From: Inquilinus ginsengisoli_A
GTDB lineage: Bacteria > Pseudomonadota > Alphaproteobacteria > DSM-16000 > Inquilinaceae
Assembly (NCBI RefSeq): GCF_031453975.1
Contig: NZ_JAVDPW010000003.1
Span: forward strand, 558,001 to 622,000
Length of the DNA stretch: 64,000 nt
Reading direction: 5' to 3'
Below are positions 27,516-37,359 of the stretch, piece after piece (position 1 is the stretch's first letter; the number at the start of each line of letters is the position of its first letter). The notes below the pieces were generated by a model that saw only the letters and a program-made list of their open reading frames with translations, was not told where the DNA came from and did no database searches. The position numbers and the translations under genes were made by a program.

Positions 27516-27943
27516 TCCGAGCCATGTCGCGGAAGCTGCCGGCAGGCTCATCGCCGCCATCCAAGCCCTGAGGCGTCGCCCCCATCATCGGCCAAGGGTT
27601 TCGATGGCTGTCCGCTTTGGAGACGACGCCGCTACGTCTACTTGTGGCGCCCACCGGCCGGTAGGCCAGCAAGAACTTTGGTGCCGGGCGGACAGGAGAA
27701 GCCCTGCTGAGCATCGCTCCCCCGGCTTTTCGCCTCGCCAAGTCAAGCCTCCCGACTTGGCTGAGGCCATGGCGACGGCAGCACAGTCGGTGTTCCCGAA
27801 AGTCGGCTGGATTCAGATGGAGGACGTCCGTTTCGGCAGGATCGGCGCGAGACGGCTTTAACGGTCGCTTCGCGGCCTGCCAGTTTGCCAAGACCAAGCC
27901 GATCCGGTCTGAGGTGGCGACGTGACACTTCACCCGAAGCCGG
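27516..27943. other. Gene-free gap, 428 bp
   Basis: No credible gene. It holds degenerate copies of a GTCCGCTTTCGG-type motif at about 27609-27624 and 27826-27840, and an inverted copy at about 27791-27806. No terminator hairpin was recognised after the operon ending at 27515. Confidence 0.5.
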
Positions 27944-28960
27944 TCAGCCCACGAGCGGCAGAAGCGGGGCTGGAGCCTCCAACTGGGTTCTCGGACCGCA
28001 GGAGGCGCGCTCGATGATGCGGCTCGTGATCTGTACGCGCACGGGAACGTCGGGCGGGATGCTTCCCTGGATCCGGTCGTCGAGCAGGCGCACGCACGCG
28101 GCTCCCATATGCTGGCCGAAGACCTTGACGGTCGTCAGTTGCGGCGAGATCTGGGTCGCCGCGGAATAGTCCCCGAAGCCGACGACCGAAGCGTCTTCCG
28201 GAATCCGGTAGCCGAGCCGAAGCAGCTCGGAGACCACTGTCAGCGCCAGGCCGTCATGGGCGCAGAAGAAGGCGGTGGGGCGAAACCCGTCGGCATGGGC
28301 GGCGCGCAGATGCTCGGTGAAGCGCGTTTCGGCATGGAACGTCATCTGACGGAACTCCACGTCGCCCTGCTTCTCCAGGACCTCGCGCACGCCGTAGAAG
28401 CGCTCGATGCGCCCGCGATAGCCCGGCGTCCCGTGCACATAGACGATGCGGCGATGGCCGAGGGCCAGGAGGTAGTTCGCGACGGCGGAGCCGGCCTCGT
28501 GGTCGGTGCCGCCGACATGGTCGGCCTGCTCCAGCGGCTCCAGCCAGCCCTGCCGGACGATCGGCTTGCCGAGGTCCCGGACCCGGGCGAAGGTCTCGCG
28601 ATCATGGGGGCCGATCAGGACGGCGCCGCGGCAGGACCGGACGATGCCCTGGATCTCGTCGGGCTGGTGGGTCCAGCGCATGGTCAGGCGGTAGCCCAGC
28701 CTTTCGGCCTCCAGCTGGGCGCCGTTCTGGATCAGCAGGTAAAGCTCGCTGTTGATGAGATCGGTGTCGTGGAAGATCACGCCCAGGGCGGGCAGCTCCG
28801 GCTCGGCGTTCTGGCGCAGGTAGCCCAGCTCCACGGCTACCTCCTGGACGCGACGGCGCGTCTCCTCGGACACCCCGTCCTTGCCGGACAGGGAGCGTGA
28901 CACCGCGAATTTCGACAAGCCCGTCCGCTGCGCGATGGTCGTCAATGTGACCTTGGCCAT
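27944..28960 (-). CDS. LacI family transcriptional regulator
   Basis: The 338-residue repressor has the LacI DNA-binding headpiece at its N-terminus (VTLTTIAQRTGLSKFAVSRS, hinge near VAVELGYLRQNA) and a periplasmic-binding-protein-like sensor core (RRIVYVHGTPGYRGRIERF, PTAFFCAHDGLAL, ASVVGFGDYSAA, PQLTTVKV). I start at ATG 28960, behind AAAGGA. The longer frame adds an atypical 52-residue leader. It diverges from the ABC-importer/glycosidase operon, and an operator-like palindrome lies in the shared upstream region, so it probably represses that operon in the absence of a sugar inducer. Confidence 0.9.
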   Translation of the reverse strand: MAKVTLTTIAQRTGLSKFAVSRSLSGKDGVSEETRRRVQEVAVELGYLRQNAEPELPALGVIFHDTDLINSELYLLIQNGAQLEAERLGYRLTMRWTHQPDEIQGIVRSCRGAVLIGPHDRETFARVRDLGKPIVRQGWLEPLEQADHVGGTDHEAGSAVANYLLALGHRRIVYVHGTPGYRGRIERFYGVREVLEKQGDVEFRQMTFHAETRFTEHLRAAHADGFRPTAFFCAHDGLALTVVSELLRLGYRIPEDASVVGFGDYSAATQISPQLTTVKVFGQHMGAACVRLLDDRIQGSIPPDVPVRVQITSRIIERASCGPRTQLEAPAPLLPLVG

Positions 28961-29061
28961 TGCTGATCCTTTTTTCGGGCCTGATCCCCTTCTAACATCG
29001 GCCCATAACGGCTCAAAAAGTTTTGTTCCGACACCTTGCCGATGCCAGCTATTGAATCTGA

Positions 29062-29091
29062 TTGTCGCATTTCGGGATCTATATCGATAAT
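29062..29091 (+). promoter_or_regulatory. Possible promoter of the importer/glycosidase operon
   Basis: TTGTCG (29062-29067) and GATAAT (29086-29091) are 18 bp apart in an AT-rich stretch between the LacI gene and the binding-protein gene. The LacI-type palindrome lies about 40 bp downstream of the -10, where a bound repressor would block transcription. Confidence 0.35.
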
Positions 29092-29130
29092 TTCCGCAAT
29101 TAAATTTTCGCCCCATAACGCTTTACCTAA

Positions 29131-29143
29131 CGAAAGCGCTTAT
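29131..29143 (+). promoter_or_regulatory. LacI-family operator-like palindrome
   Basis: CGAAAGCGCTTAT contains the perfect palindrome AAGCGCTT (29134-29141) with the central CG typical of LacI/GalR operators. It lies 65 bp before the binding-protein ATG and 171 bp upstream of the LacI start. A partial match, AACGCTTTA, occurs just upstream, at about 29118. Confidence 0.5.
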
Positions 29144-29205
29144 GCAAGCTCACCAAATACCACGGCCGATCATAACAGGCTGGGCATGGGAGGAGGAACC
29201 CAACG

Positions 29206-31134
29206 ATGGTGAAGCTGAGCCGCAGGGCATTCATCGCCGCCACGTCCGCCACCGCCGCATCGTTCGCGCTGCCCGGGATCGGCCGTGCCGCCGACATCAA
29301 GGAATCGGCTTTTCTGAAGGACCAGGTGGCGGGTGGCACGCTGCCGCCGGTGACGCAGCGGCTGCCGGCCAATCCGCTGGTCATCACCCCGTTCGAACGC
29401 GCCGGCCAGCAGGGCGGCGACTGGAAGCACGCGCTGGTCGGCGGCGGGTCGCTGTCGATGCTGGTCCGCTACCAGGGCTACGAGCCGCTGGTCCGCTTCA
29501 ATCCCGACTGGTCGGGCCTGGTCGAGAACACCGCCGAGTCCTGGAGCGTCAATGCCGACGCCACCGAATACACCTTCCATCTGCGGAAGGGCCACAGATG
29601 GTCGGACGGGCATCCGTTCACGACCGAGGACGTCCAGTTCTGGTACGACGCGTTCTTCACCGACAAGGACACCAACACCGGCGGCAACGGCTGGTGGTAT
29701 GCCGGCGGCAAGCCTGCCCGCGTCGAGGTGATCGACGAGACGACGTTCAAGGTCGTCTTCGCGTCGCCCAACGGCTTCTTCGTCCAGAACCTCGCCTGGG
29801 CCCAGCAGGACCAGCTGACGCGCACGCCGAAGCACTACCTGCAGCAATTCCACGCCCGCTACAATCCGGATGCCGACAAGCTGGCCAAGGAGAAGGGGCT
29901 CGAAAGCTGGATCGCGCTGTTCCAGCGCGAGATCGGCCTGTCCGACGACAACACCTTCTTCCAGAACCCGGGCCGGCCGACCCTCAACGCCTGGATGTTC
30001 ACGGTCGCGCCGGGGCAAAGCACCGAACAGGCGCTGGCCGTCCGCAATCCCTACTACTTCAAGATCGATCCGGAGGGCACCCAGCTGCCCTATTTCGACC
30101 GCATCGTCTACCAGATGGTGGCCGATCCCGAAGTCCTGCTGCTGAAGGTGCTGCAGGGCGAGATCGACATGATGGACCAGTACATCGCCACGCCCGCGAA
30201 CAAGCCGGTCCTGTTCGACGGCCAGCAGAAGGGCGGCTACGGCTTCTACACGCTGAAGGAGACCGCGGCCAATGTCATGGTCTTCCAGCTGAACCTGAAC
30301 CACACCGACCCAGTGAAGAACAAGCTGTTCAACACCAGGGAATTCCGCCAGGCGCTGTCCACCGCGATCGACCGGCAGGCGCTGATCGACGCGGTGTTCG
30401 TTGGGCAGGGGCAACCGGCGCAGGCCTCGATCCAGCCCGGCGACCCGCTCTATGTCGAACGGCTGGCCAAGGACTTCACGCAATACGATCCGGACGCTGC
30501 CAACGCGATGCTGGACAAGCTGATCCCGAACCGGGACGGCGACAACTACCGGACCGACGAGAGCGGCCGGCGGGTGACGATCATCTTCGAGCTCGACCAG
30601 ACCCGCACCACCTTCCTCGACATGTTCCAGCTCGCGGTGCCGATGTTCCAGGCCGTGGGCATCGATGCGCAGGTGCGCAGCATGGACCGCTCGCTGTGGG
30701 AGACGCGGGTCCGCCGCGGGCGCGACTTCGACGCGACAGCGCATCAGTTCGGGGCGAACAGCGGCATCGCCGCCATGCTCGACGCCCGCTACTTCGTGCC
30801 GTTCTCGACCAACTCGCTCTTCGCCCCGGGCTGGTCGCTCTACTATCTCGACCCGAAGAACCCGGATGCGATCGAGCCGCCGGCGGAGATCAAGGCGCAG
30901 CAGGATCTCTACACCAAGCTGCTGGCCACCGGGGACCCCGAGCAGCAGAAGACGGTGATGCGGCAGATCCTCGAGCAGGCCGCGGATCTGTTCATGACCT
31001 TTGGCGTCTGCCTGCCACCTGACAGCTACGGCATCGTCAAGACCACCATGGTCAATGTCCCGAAGACCATGCCGAACTCCTTCGGCTGGCCGACGCCCGG
31101 CCCGGCCCGGCCCGAGCAGTTCTTCAAGGCCTGA
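29206..31134 (+). CDS. ABC importer substrate-binding protein, family 5 (peptide/oligosaccharide type), Tat-exported
   Basis: The 642-residue protein has a twin-arginine signal (SRRAFIAATSA, cleavage near GRAAD) and the SBP_bac_5 fold: YEPLVRFNPDWSGLVENTA, ESWSVNADATEYTFHLRKG, HRWSDGHPFTTEDVQFWYDA, and REFRQALSTAIDRQALIDA later. It is longer than typical DppA (about 530). In alphaproteobacteria such long family-5 proteins often serve sugars or plant oligosaccharides rather than peptides, and the two glycosidases in this operon support that. An AGGAGG site lies 7-8 bases before the ATG. Confidence 0.88.
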   Translation: MVKLSRRAFIAATSATAASFALPGIGRAADIKESAFLKDQVAGGTLPPVTQRLPANPLVITPFERAGQQGGDWKHALVGGGSLSMLVRYQGYEPLVRFNPDWSGLVENTAESWSVNADATEYTFHLRKGHRWSDGHPFTTEDVQFWYDAFFTDKDTNTGGNGWWYAGGKPARVEVIDETTFKVVFASPNGFFVQNLAWAQQDQLTRTPKHYLQQFHARYNPDADKLAKEKGLESWIALFQREIGLSDDNTFFQNPGRPTLNAWMFTVAPGQSTEQALAVRNPYYFKIDPEGTQLPYFDRIVYQMVADPEVLLLKVLQGEIDMMDQYIATPANKPVLFDGQQKGGYGFYTLKETAANVMVFQLNLNHTDPVKNKLFNTREFRQALSTAIDRQALIDAVFVGQGQPAQASIQPGDPLYVERLAKDFTQYDPDAANAMLDKLIPNRDGDNYRTDESGRRVTIIFELDQTRTTFLDMFQLAVPMFQAVGIDAQVRSMDRSLWETRVRRGRDFDATAHQFGANSGIAAMLDARYFVPFSTNSLFAPGWSLYYLDPKNPDAIEPPAEIKAQQDLYTKLLATGDPEQQKTVMRQILEQAADLFMTFGVCLPPDSYGIVKTTMVNVPKTMPNSFGWPTPGPARPEQFFKA

Positions 31135-31216
31135 CCGGCCGAACCCGCCTTTGCGTCCGGATGCCGGCTTCGCGGCCGGCGCCGGCCCCTTCCGACCGAC
31201 CAACAGAGAGCGAGAC

Positions 31217-33325
31217 ATGCTGGAGACCATCGCGCCATCGGCCGGAGACCTCAGGACGGCCGACTGGTACCGGTCGGCAACGCGCTGGACGCAGCTCACG
31301 CTCGCCGAGGACGACCCCATCCGCTTCGATCCCGAGTTCTGGATCGATCTCTTCCGGCGCAGCAAGTCGAACGCGACCTGCCTCAGCGCCGGCGGCTACA
31401 TCGCCTACTATCCGTCCAAGGTGCCGTTCCACTATGTCAGCCGGCATCTGGGCGACACCGACCCGTTCGGCACGCTGGTCGACGGCGCCCGGCGCCTGGG
31501 CATGCATGTCATGGCGCGGGTCGATCCGCATGCCATCCACCAGGACGCGGCCGACGCCCATCCGGAATGGATCGCCGTCGACAAGGAGGGCCGCAAGCGC
31601 CGCCACTGGGCCTATCCGAGCGTCTGGGTCACCTGCGCCTACAGCGACTATAACTTCGAGTTCATGCCGCAGGTGCTGCGCGAGATCACGCGCAACTACG
31701 ACATCGACGCGATCTTCGCCAATCGCTGGCAGGGGCACGGCGTCTGCTATTGCGAGACCTGCAAACGGAACTTCCGCGACGCGTCCGGCCACGACCTGCC
31801 GCTCGACGCTGATCCCGAGGATCCGGCCTGGCTGGCCTGGACGGCCTGGCGGCGCACGGTGCTGAGCCGCCTCGTGGTCGAATGGGACGAGGCGATGAAG
31901 GCGATCAAGCCGAACACCAGCTTCATTCCCAACATGGGCAGCGTCTCGTTGATGGAGTTCGACCTGAAGCTGATCGAACGGCACTGCCCGTTCCTCGTCG
32001 TCGACGACCAGGGCCGGCGCGGCACCGAGCCGGTCTGGATGTCGGGCCGCAACGGCAAGCGCATGCGGGCGACCTTCCGCGACCGGCCGGTGGTCCTGAT
32101 CACCTCGATCGGGCCGGAGGAGAAATACCGCTGGAAGGATGCGGTGACCACAGGCCCGGAGATCCGGTCGTGGATGCTCGACGGCGTGGTCCAGGGCATG
32201 CTGCCGTGGTTCACCAAGTTCAACGGCACGGTGCCCGACACGCGCTGGGTGGCGCCGATCGTCGACTGCTTCGGCCTTCACGCCGCGCTGGAGCCGGTGC
32301 TGGCGGCGACGCGGCCGGCGGCGGAGATCGCCATCCTCGATCCGGCCACCACCCTGCGCCATCACGGGCAGGAGACGCGCCGGGAGGCGGAGGCCGACGA
32401 TCTCGGCGTCTACCAGGCGCTGGTCGAGGAGAAGCTGCCCTTCGAGATGCTGTCCGACCAGGCGATGACGCCCGAGCGGCTGGACCGGTTCAAGGTCCTG
32501 ATCCTCGCCAACGCGACCTGCCTTTCCGACGCGCAATGCGCCGCGCTGGAGGCCTATGTCGCCCGCGGCGGCAGCGTGGTCGCCACCCATGAGACCTCGA
32601 TGCGCGACGAGAACAACCGCCCGCGCGGGACCCTGGCGCTGGGCCGCCTGCTGGGCGTGACGGTGACCAGGCCGCCCCGGGGGGGCGTCCAGAACAGCTA
32701 TGTGGCGCTCAACGGCCGGCATCCGATCACGCAGGGCTATGACGGGGCGGCGCGCATCATCGGCGGCACCCATCTGATCGGCGTCGAGGCCGCGGCCGAT
32801 GCCGAGGTGCCGTTCCTGTATGTGCCGGATTTCCCGGACCTGCCGATGGAGGAGGTCTATCCGCGCGAGGCGCCGCGGGGCGCCGCCCTGGTGGCCCGGC
32901 AGCATCCGGGCGGCGGGCGCACCGTCTACATCCCGTGGAACGTCGGCGCGACCTTCTGGGAGGTGCTCGCCGCCGACCATCAGCGGCTGATCGGCAATGC
33001 CGTGCGCTGGGCGCTGGGCAAGCGGCCGGATGTCGAGGTGACCGGGCGGTCGGTGCTGGATGTTGCCGTGCGCGAGGGCGAGGGCGGGCTGGTGGTCGCG
33101 CTGCAGAACCTGACCAACCCGATGCTGATGAAGGGGCCGACGCGGGAGATCTATCCCGTCGGGCGGCAGGAGGTCTCGGTGGCCGTTCCCGCCGGCCGCT
33201 CCTTCGCCGGGGCGCGGCTGCTCGTCGCCGGGGAGACGGCCGGGGCGACGGTGGAAGCGGGCCGGGTGGTCGTGACCGTGCCGACGATCGACCTGGTCGA
33301 GGCCGTGCACATCACCTGGGCCTGA
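31217..33325 (+). CDS. Glycosidase-like protein with beta-galactosidase-type trimerisation domain (HypGH6/GH42-clan-like)
   Basis: This 702-residue protein has an N-terminal TIM-barrel-like half (about 1-370) with GGYIAYYPSKVP, GARRLGMHVMARVDPHA, DIDAIFANRWQGHG and the cysteine-bearing VCYCETCKRNFRDASG. The second half resembles the class I glutamine amidotransferase-like trimerisation domain of GH42 beta-galactosidases (ALVEEKLPFEMLSDQAM, LILANATCLSDAQCAALEAY). A beta-sandwich follows. No WNE pair as in GH42 is seen, so the catalytic residues are uncertain. No signal peptide is present, so it acts in the cytoplasm on imported oligosaccharide. It lies within the importer operon, 82 bp after the binding protein. 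The best family label is hypothetical glycosyl hydrolase 6, from memory. Confidence 0.7.
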   Translation: MLETIAPSAGDLRTADWYRSATRWTQLTLAEDDPIRFDPEFWIDLFRRSKSNATCLSAGGYIAYYPSKVPFHYVSRHLGDTDPFGTLVDGARRLGMHVMARVDPHAIHQDAADAHPEWIAVDKEGRKRRHWAYPSVWVTCAYSDYNFEFMPQVLREITRNYDIDAIFANRWQGHGVCYCETCKRNFRDASGHDLPLDADPEDPAWLAWTAWRRTVLSRLVVEWDEAMKAIKPNTSFIPNMGSVSLMEFDLKLIERHCPFLVVDDQGRRGTEPVWMSGRNGKRMRATFRDRPVVLITSIGPEEKYRWKDAVTTGPEIRSWMLDGVVQGMLPWFTKFNGTVPDTRWVAPIVDCFGLHAALEPVLAATRPAAEIAILDPATTLRHHGQETRREAEADDLGVYQALVEEKLPFEMLSDQAMTPERLDRFKVLILANATCLSDAQCAALEAYVARGGSVVATHETSMRDENNRPRGTLALGRLLGVTVTRPPRGGVQNSYVALNGRHPITQGYDGAARIIGGTHLIGVEAAADAEVPFLYVPDFPDLPMEEVYPREAPRGAALVARQHPGGGRTVYIPWNVGATFWEVLAADHQRLIGNAVRWALGKRPDVEVTGRSVLDVAVREGEGGLVVALQNLTNPMLMKGPTREIYPVGRQEVSVAVPAGRSFAGARLLVAGETAGATVEAGRVVVTVPTIDLVEAVHITWA

Positions 33326-33351
33326 AGAAGACAGGGGAGGCGCGGGCGGAC

Positions 33352-34338
33352 ATGCTGCGCTACATCATCAAACGCCTGATCTACATGGTGCCGACGCTGC
33401 TCGGCATGTCGATCATCGCGTTCCTGATCATCCAGCTGCCGCCGGGCGACTATCTCACCTCGATGATCGCCATGATGACGGATTCCGGCCAGAACGTGGA
33501 TCCGGCGCAGGTGGCGCGGCTGCGGGAGATCTACGGTTTCGACGACCCGGTCTGGCTGCAATACTGGAAGTGGATGAGCGGCATCCTGTTCCGCGGCGAC
33601 TTCGGCTATTCCTTCGAATGGAACCGGCCGGTCGCCGATCTGATCTGGGAACGGATGGGCGCGACGCTGGCGATCTCGGCCGCCTCGCTGCTCTTCGTCT
33701 GGGCCGTCTCGCTGCCGATCGGCATCTATTCGGCCATGCGCCGCCATTCGGTCGGCGATTACGGCTTCACCTTCCTCGGCTTCCTCGGTCTCGCAGTGCC
33801 GAACTTCATCCTGGCGCTGACGCTGATGTACCTCTCCTACAAGTATTTCGGCCAGAGCGTGGGCGGGCTCTACTCGCCCGAATACATCGACGCTCCGTGG
33901 ACTTGGGCCAAGATCGGCGACCTCCTCGCGCATCTGTGGATCCCGGTCATCATCATCGGCACGCACGGCACCGCCGCGCTGATCCGGATCCTGCGGGCCA
34001 ATCTCAGCGATGAGCTGAACAAGCCCTATGTGATCACCGCCAAGGCCAAGGGCCTGCCCGAATACCGGGCGGTGCTGCGGTACCCCGTGCGCATCGCGCT
34101 CAACCCCTTCGTCTCGGCCATCGGCTGGGTGCTGCCGGAGCTGATCTCCGGCGCCACCATCGTGGCCATCGTGCTCAACCTGCCGACGGCGGGGCCGCTG
34201 CTGCTCCGGGCCCTGATCTCGCAGGACATGTACCTGGCCGGCAGCTTCATCCTGCTGATGGGCGTGCTGACGCTGATCGGGATGCTGATCTCCGACATCC
34301 TTCTCGCGCTGCTCGACCCCCGGATCCGGTTCACCTGA
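33352..34338 (+). CDS. ABC importer permease, DppB/OppB type
   Basis: The 328-residue inner-membrane protein has the DppB-like first helix (YIIKRLIYMVPTLLGMSIIA), a large first periplasmic loop with LREIYGFDDPVWLQYWKW, and the EAA coupling loop (YVITAKAKGLPEYRAVLRYP). GAGG lies a few bases before the ATG. Its stop overlaps the next permease start (TGATG). It forms the channel with the following DppC-like subunit. Confidence 0.9.
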   Translation: MLRYIIKRLIYMVPTLLGMSIIAFLIIQLPPGDYLTSMIAMMTDSGQNVDPAQVARLREIYGFDDPVWLQYWKWMSGILFRGDFGYSFEWNRPVADLIWERMGATLAISAASLLFVWAVSLPIGIYSAMRRHSVGDYGFTFLGFLGLAVPNFILALTLMYLSYKYFGQSVGGLYSPEYIDAPWTWAKIGDLLAHLWIPVIIIGTHGTAALIRILRANLSDELNKPYVITAKAKGLPEYRAVLRYPVRIALNPFVSAIGWVLPELISGATIVAIVLNLPTAGPLLLRALISQDMYLAGSFILLMGVLTLIGMLISDILLALLDPRIRFT

Positions 34339-35513
34339 TGAGCGAGCACATCTTCATCGACGGGCCGGCGGAGACGGGACCCGCCGTCACCCTCCTGAAG
34401 CCCCGGACCAGCTCGGGCGAGATCGCCGCCGCCGGGCAGTGGGCGCTGATCTGGCGGCGCTTCGCCCGCAACAAGGTGGCGGTCGCGTCCGGCGTCGTCA
34501 TCCTGCTGTTCTATCTCGTCGGCGCCTTCGCGGAATTCCTGGCGCCGGCGCTGCCCGATGCCGCGCGGCCGCAATTCACCAACGCGCCGCCGCAGAAGAT
34601 CCGCTTCTTCGCGGCCGACCCCGACGGCGGCTCACGGTTCCTGCTCCATGTCACCGGCTATTCCATGCAGGTGGACCAGGCCTCGCTGCGCCGCACCTAT
34701 GTGGTGGACGAGGCCAAAGTCGTGCCCATCGGCTTCTTCGTGAAGGGCCCGGCCTACCGGCTGTGGGGCCTCATCCCGCTGGACCGGCACCTGATCGGCC
34801 CGGTGCGGCCGGCCGACACCATGTATCTGCTCGGCACCGACAAGCTCGGGCGGGACCTGCTGAGCCGGCTGATCTACGGCACCCGGATCTCGATGTCGAT
34901 CGGACTGGTCGGCGTCTGCGTCAGCCTGCTGCTGGGCGTCACGCTCGGCAGCCTCTCCGGCTTCTATGGCGGCGCGGTGGACATGGTGATCCAGCGCATC
35001 ATCGAGGTGATCAGCTCGATGCCCACCATCCCGCTCTGGCTCGGGCTGGCGGCGGCGATCCCGCTCACCTGGTCGCCGCTGCACATCTACTTCGTCATCA
35101 CGCTCATCGTCTCCCTGTTCGGCTGGACCGGGCTGGCGCGCGAGGTGCGCGGCCGGTTCTACGCCCTGCGGGGAGAGGACTTCGTCACCGCCGCCAGGCT
35201 GGACGGGTCGGGCGAGCGGCGGCTCATCTTCCGCCACATCCTGCCCTCGCTCACCAGCCACATCCTGGCGGTGGTGACGCTCGCCGTCCCCACCATGATC
35301 GTGGCCGAGACGGCGCTGTCCTTCCTCGGCGTCGGGCTGAAGCCGCCGGTGGTCTCCTGGGGCGTGCTGCTGCAGGAGGCGCAGAACGTGCGCACCATCG
35401 CCGGCGCGCCGTGGCTCCTGGCCTGGCCGGCCGGCGCCGTGGTGCTCGCCGTGCTGGCCTTCAACTTCCTCGGCGACGGCCTGCGCGACGCGGCCGACCC
35501 CTACGATTCATGA
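34338..35513 (+). CDS. ABC importer permease, DppC/OppC type
   Basis: The 391-residue permease has the OppC-type N-terminus (WALIWRRFARNKVAVASGVV), GTDKLGRDLLSRLIYGTRIS and the coupling loop DFVTAARLDGSGERRLIFRH. An insert of roughly 90 residues in the first periplasmic region makes it longer than dipeptide permeases, as in several putative sugar-transporting relatives. It overlaps the upstream permease gene by one base and the ATPase gene by ATGA. Confidence 0.9.
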   Translation: MSEHIFIDGPAETGPAVTLLKPRTSSGEIAAAGQWALIWRRFARNKVAVASGVVILLFYLVGAFAEFLAPALPDAARPQFTNAPPQKIRFFAADPDGGSRFLLHVTGYSMQVDQASLRRTYVVDEAKVVPIGFFVKGPAYRLWGLIPLDRHLIGPVRPADTMYLLGTDKLGRDLLSRLIYGTRISMSIGLVGVCVSLLLGVTLGSLSGFYGGAVDMVIQRIIEVISSMPTIPLWLGLAAAIPLTWSPLHIYFVITLIVSLFGWTGLAREVRGRFYALRGEDFVTAARLDGSGERRLIFRHILPSLTSHILAVVTLAVPTMIVAETALSFLGVGLKPPVVSWGVLLQEAQNVRTIAGAPWLLAWPAGAVVLAVLAFNFLGDGLRDAADPYDS

Positions 35514-37273
35514 TGGGGGCCGCGATGGGACTGATGACGGCGGACCGGCCCGCCACAGAGGCCGACACGGCCGAGGTGGTGCTGCGGGTCGAAGGGCTCA
35601 GCCTCGATTTCAACCTGCGCACCCATATCCTCCACGCGGCGCGGGAGGTGAGCTTCGACCTGAAGCGCGGCCGGACGCTTTGCCTCGTCGGCGAAAGCGG
35701 CTCGGGCAAGAGCGTGACGGCGCGGGCGCTGCTGCGCATCGTCGACCGCAAAGGTCGGATCGCCGGCGGCCGCATCCTGCTGCGGGGCGATGGCGGCGAG
35801 ATCGACATCGCCGCGCTCACGGAACGCAGCCCGGAGCTGCTGAAGATCCGGGGCGGGCGGATCGGCCTCGTCTTCCAGGAGCCGATGAGCTCGCTCTCGC
35901 CCGTGCACACGATCGGCTCACAGATCGTCGAGGCGCTGCGGCTGCATCGCCGGCTCGGCAAGCGGGCGGCGCGCGAGGCGGCCATCGACCTGCTGCGGCA
36001 GGTCGAGATCCCCGATCCCGGCCGGATGATCGACCGCTACACCTTCGAGTTCTCGGGCGGCATGCGGCAGCGGGCGATGATCGCCATGGCGCTGGCCTGC
36101 AACCCCGACATCCTGATCGCCGACGAGCCGACGACCGCGCTCGACGTGACCACCCAGGCGGAGATCCTCGACCTTATCAAGCGGCTGCAGGACAGCCGCG
36201 GCATGGCGATGCTGCTGATCACCCACGACATGGGGCTGGTCGCCGAGATCGCCGATGAGGTCGCGGTGATGCATTACGGCCGCATCGTCGAGCGCGGCAG
36301 CGCCGACGACATCTTCCACGATCCGAAGCATCCCTATACCCGCGCGCTTTTGAACGCGACGGTGAAGCTGGAGCAGAACCGGCGCGCGCTCGCGAAGCCG
36401 GCGGCCGCCGAACCAAGCGAGGCGTCGCCGGTGCTGTCGCTGCGCAACGTGTCGAAGGTCTATGGCCGCGGCGACCACGCGGTCCGGGCGGTCGACGATG
36501 TCAGCCTCGACCTCTTCCCCGGGGAGAATCTCGGCATCGTCGGTGAGAGCGGCTCGGGCAAGACGACGCTCGGCCGGCTGATCCTGCGGACGATCGAGCC
36601 CAGCGCCGGCCGCATCACCTATGTCGATGGCGCCGGGCGGCCGGTGGAGGTGACGGCGCTCGGCAAGCCGGGGCTCAGGGCGTTCCACCGCGATGTCCGG
36701 CTGGTGTTCCAGGACCCGTTCGCCTCGCTGAATCCGCGCATGACGGTCAAGCAGATCATCGGCGATCCGCTTTATGTGAGCCGGACGGCACGCGGCGCAG
36801 AGCTGACCAAGAGGGTGGGCGAACTGATGGAACTGGTCGGGCTCGACCCCCTCGCCATGGAGCGCTATCCGCACGCCTTCTCGGGCGGGCAGCGGCAGCG
36901 CATCGGCATTGCCCGCGCCCTCGCGCTCGACCCGCGCATCGTCATCGCCGACGAGGCGACCGCCGCGCTCGACGTCTCGATCCGCGCGCAGATCCTCGAC
37001 CTGCTGCTGGACCTGCAGCGGCGGCTGCGCCTGAGCTTCGTCTTCATCTCGCACGACATCTCGGTGGTCCGCTATTTCTGCGACCGGGTCGCGGTCATGC
37101 ATCGCGGCCGGCTGGTTGAGATGGGCCCGGCCGAGGAGATCTGCACCGCGCCGCGCGAACCCTACACGCGCAGCCTGATCTCGGCCGTGCCGAGCCCGGA
37201 TCCGCGCCGCAAGCGGATGATGCACCGCACCCGTTTCGTCCCCCAGGAGGCACTGGCCGGCAAGACCAGCTAG
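35510..37273 (+). CDS. ABC importer ATPase with two nucleotide-binding domains (DppD-DppF fusion)
   Basis: The 587-residue protein has two complete ABC ATPase domains. The first (about 20-270) has GESGSGKSV, FSGGMRQRAMIAMAL and LIADEPTTALDV. The second (about 300-560) has GESGSGKTT, FSGGQRQRIGIARAL and VIADEATAALDV, where the usual DEPTSALD is altered. The C-terminal oligopeptide/dipeptide extension (EPYTRSLISAVP) is present. It powers the DppB/DppC-like permeases. Start candidates are ATG at 35510, 35513 and 35525, and 35510 gives an ATGA overlap with the upstream gene. Confidence 0.9.
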   Translation: MMGAAMGLMTADRPATEADTAEVVLRVEGLSLDFNLRTHILHAAREVSFDLKRGRTLCLVGESGSGKSVTARALLRIVDRKGRIAGGRILLRGDGGEIDIAALTERSPELLKIRGGRIGLVFQEPMSSLSPVHTIGSQIVEALRLHRRLGKRAAREAAIDLLRQVEIPDPGRMIDRYTFEFSGGMRQRAMIAMALACNPDILIADEPTTALDVTTQAEILDLIKRLQDSRGMAMLLITHDMGLVAEIADEVAVMHYGRIVERGSADDIFHDPKHPYTRALLNATVKLEQNRRALAKPAAAEPSEASPVLSLRNVSKVYGRGDHAVRAVDDVSLDLFPGENLGIVGESGSGKTTLGRLILRTIEPSAGRITYVDGAGRPVEVTALGKPGLRAFHRDVRLVFQDPFASLNPRMTVKQIIGDPLYVSRTARGAELTKRVGELMELVGLDPLAMERYPHAFSGGQRQRIGIARALALDPRIVIADEATAALDVSIRAQILDLLLDLQRRLRLSFVFISHDISVVRYFCDRVAVMHRGRLVEMGPAEEICTAPREPYTRSLISAVPSPDPRRKRMMHRTRFVPQEALAGKTS

Positions 37274-37359
37274 CCCCGGGGATCCATAGGACAGCGATTG
37301 AGGCGGCGGCGCAGGACCGCGTCCGCCGAAGGAAGAGTGTTGCGCCAGAGGAGCGTCCC

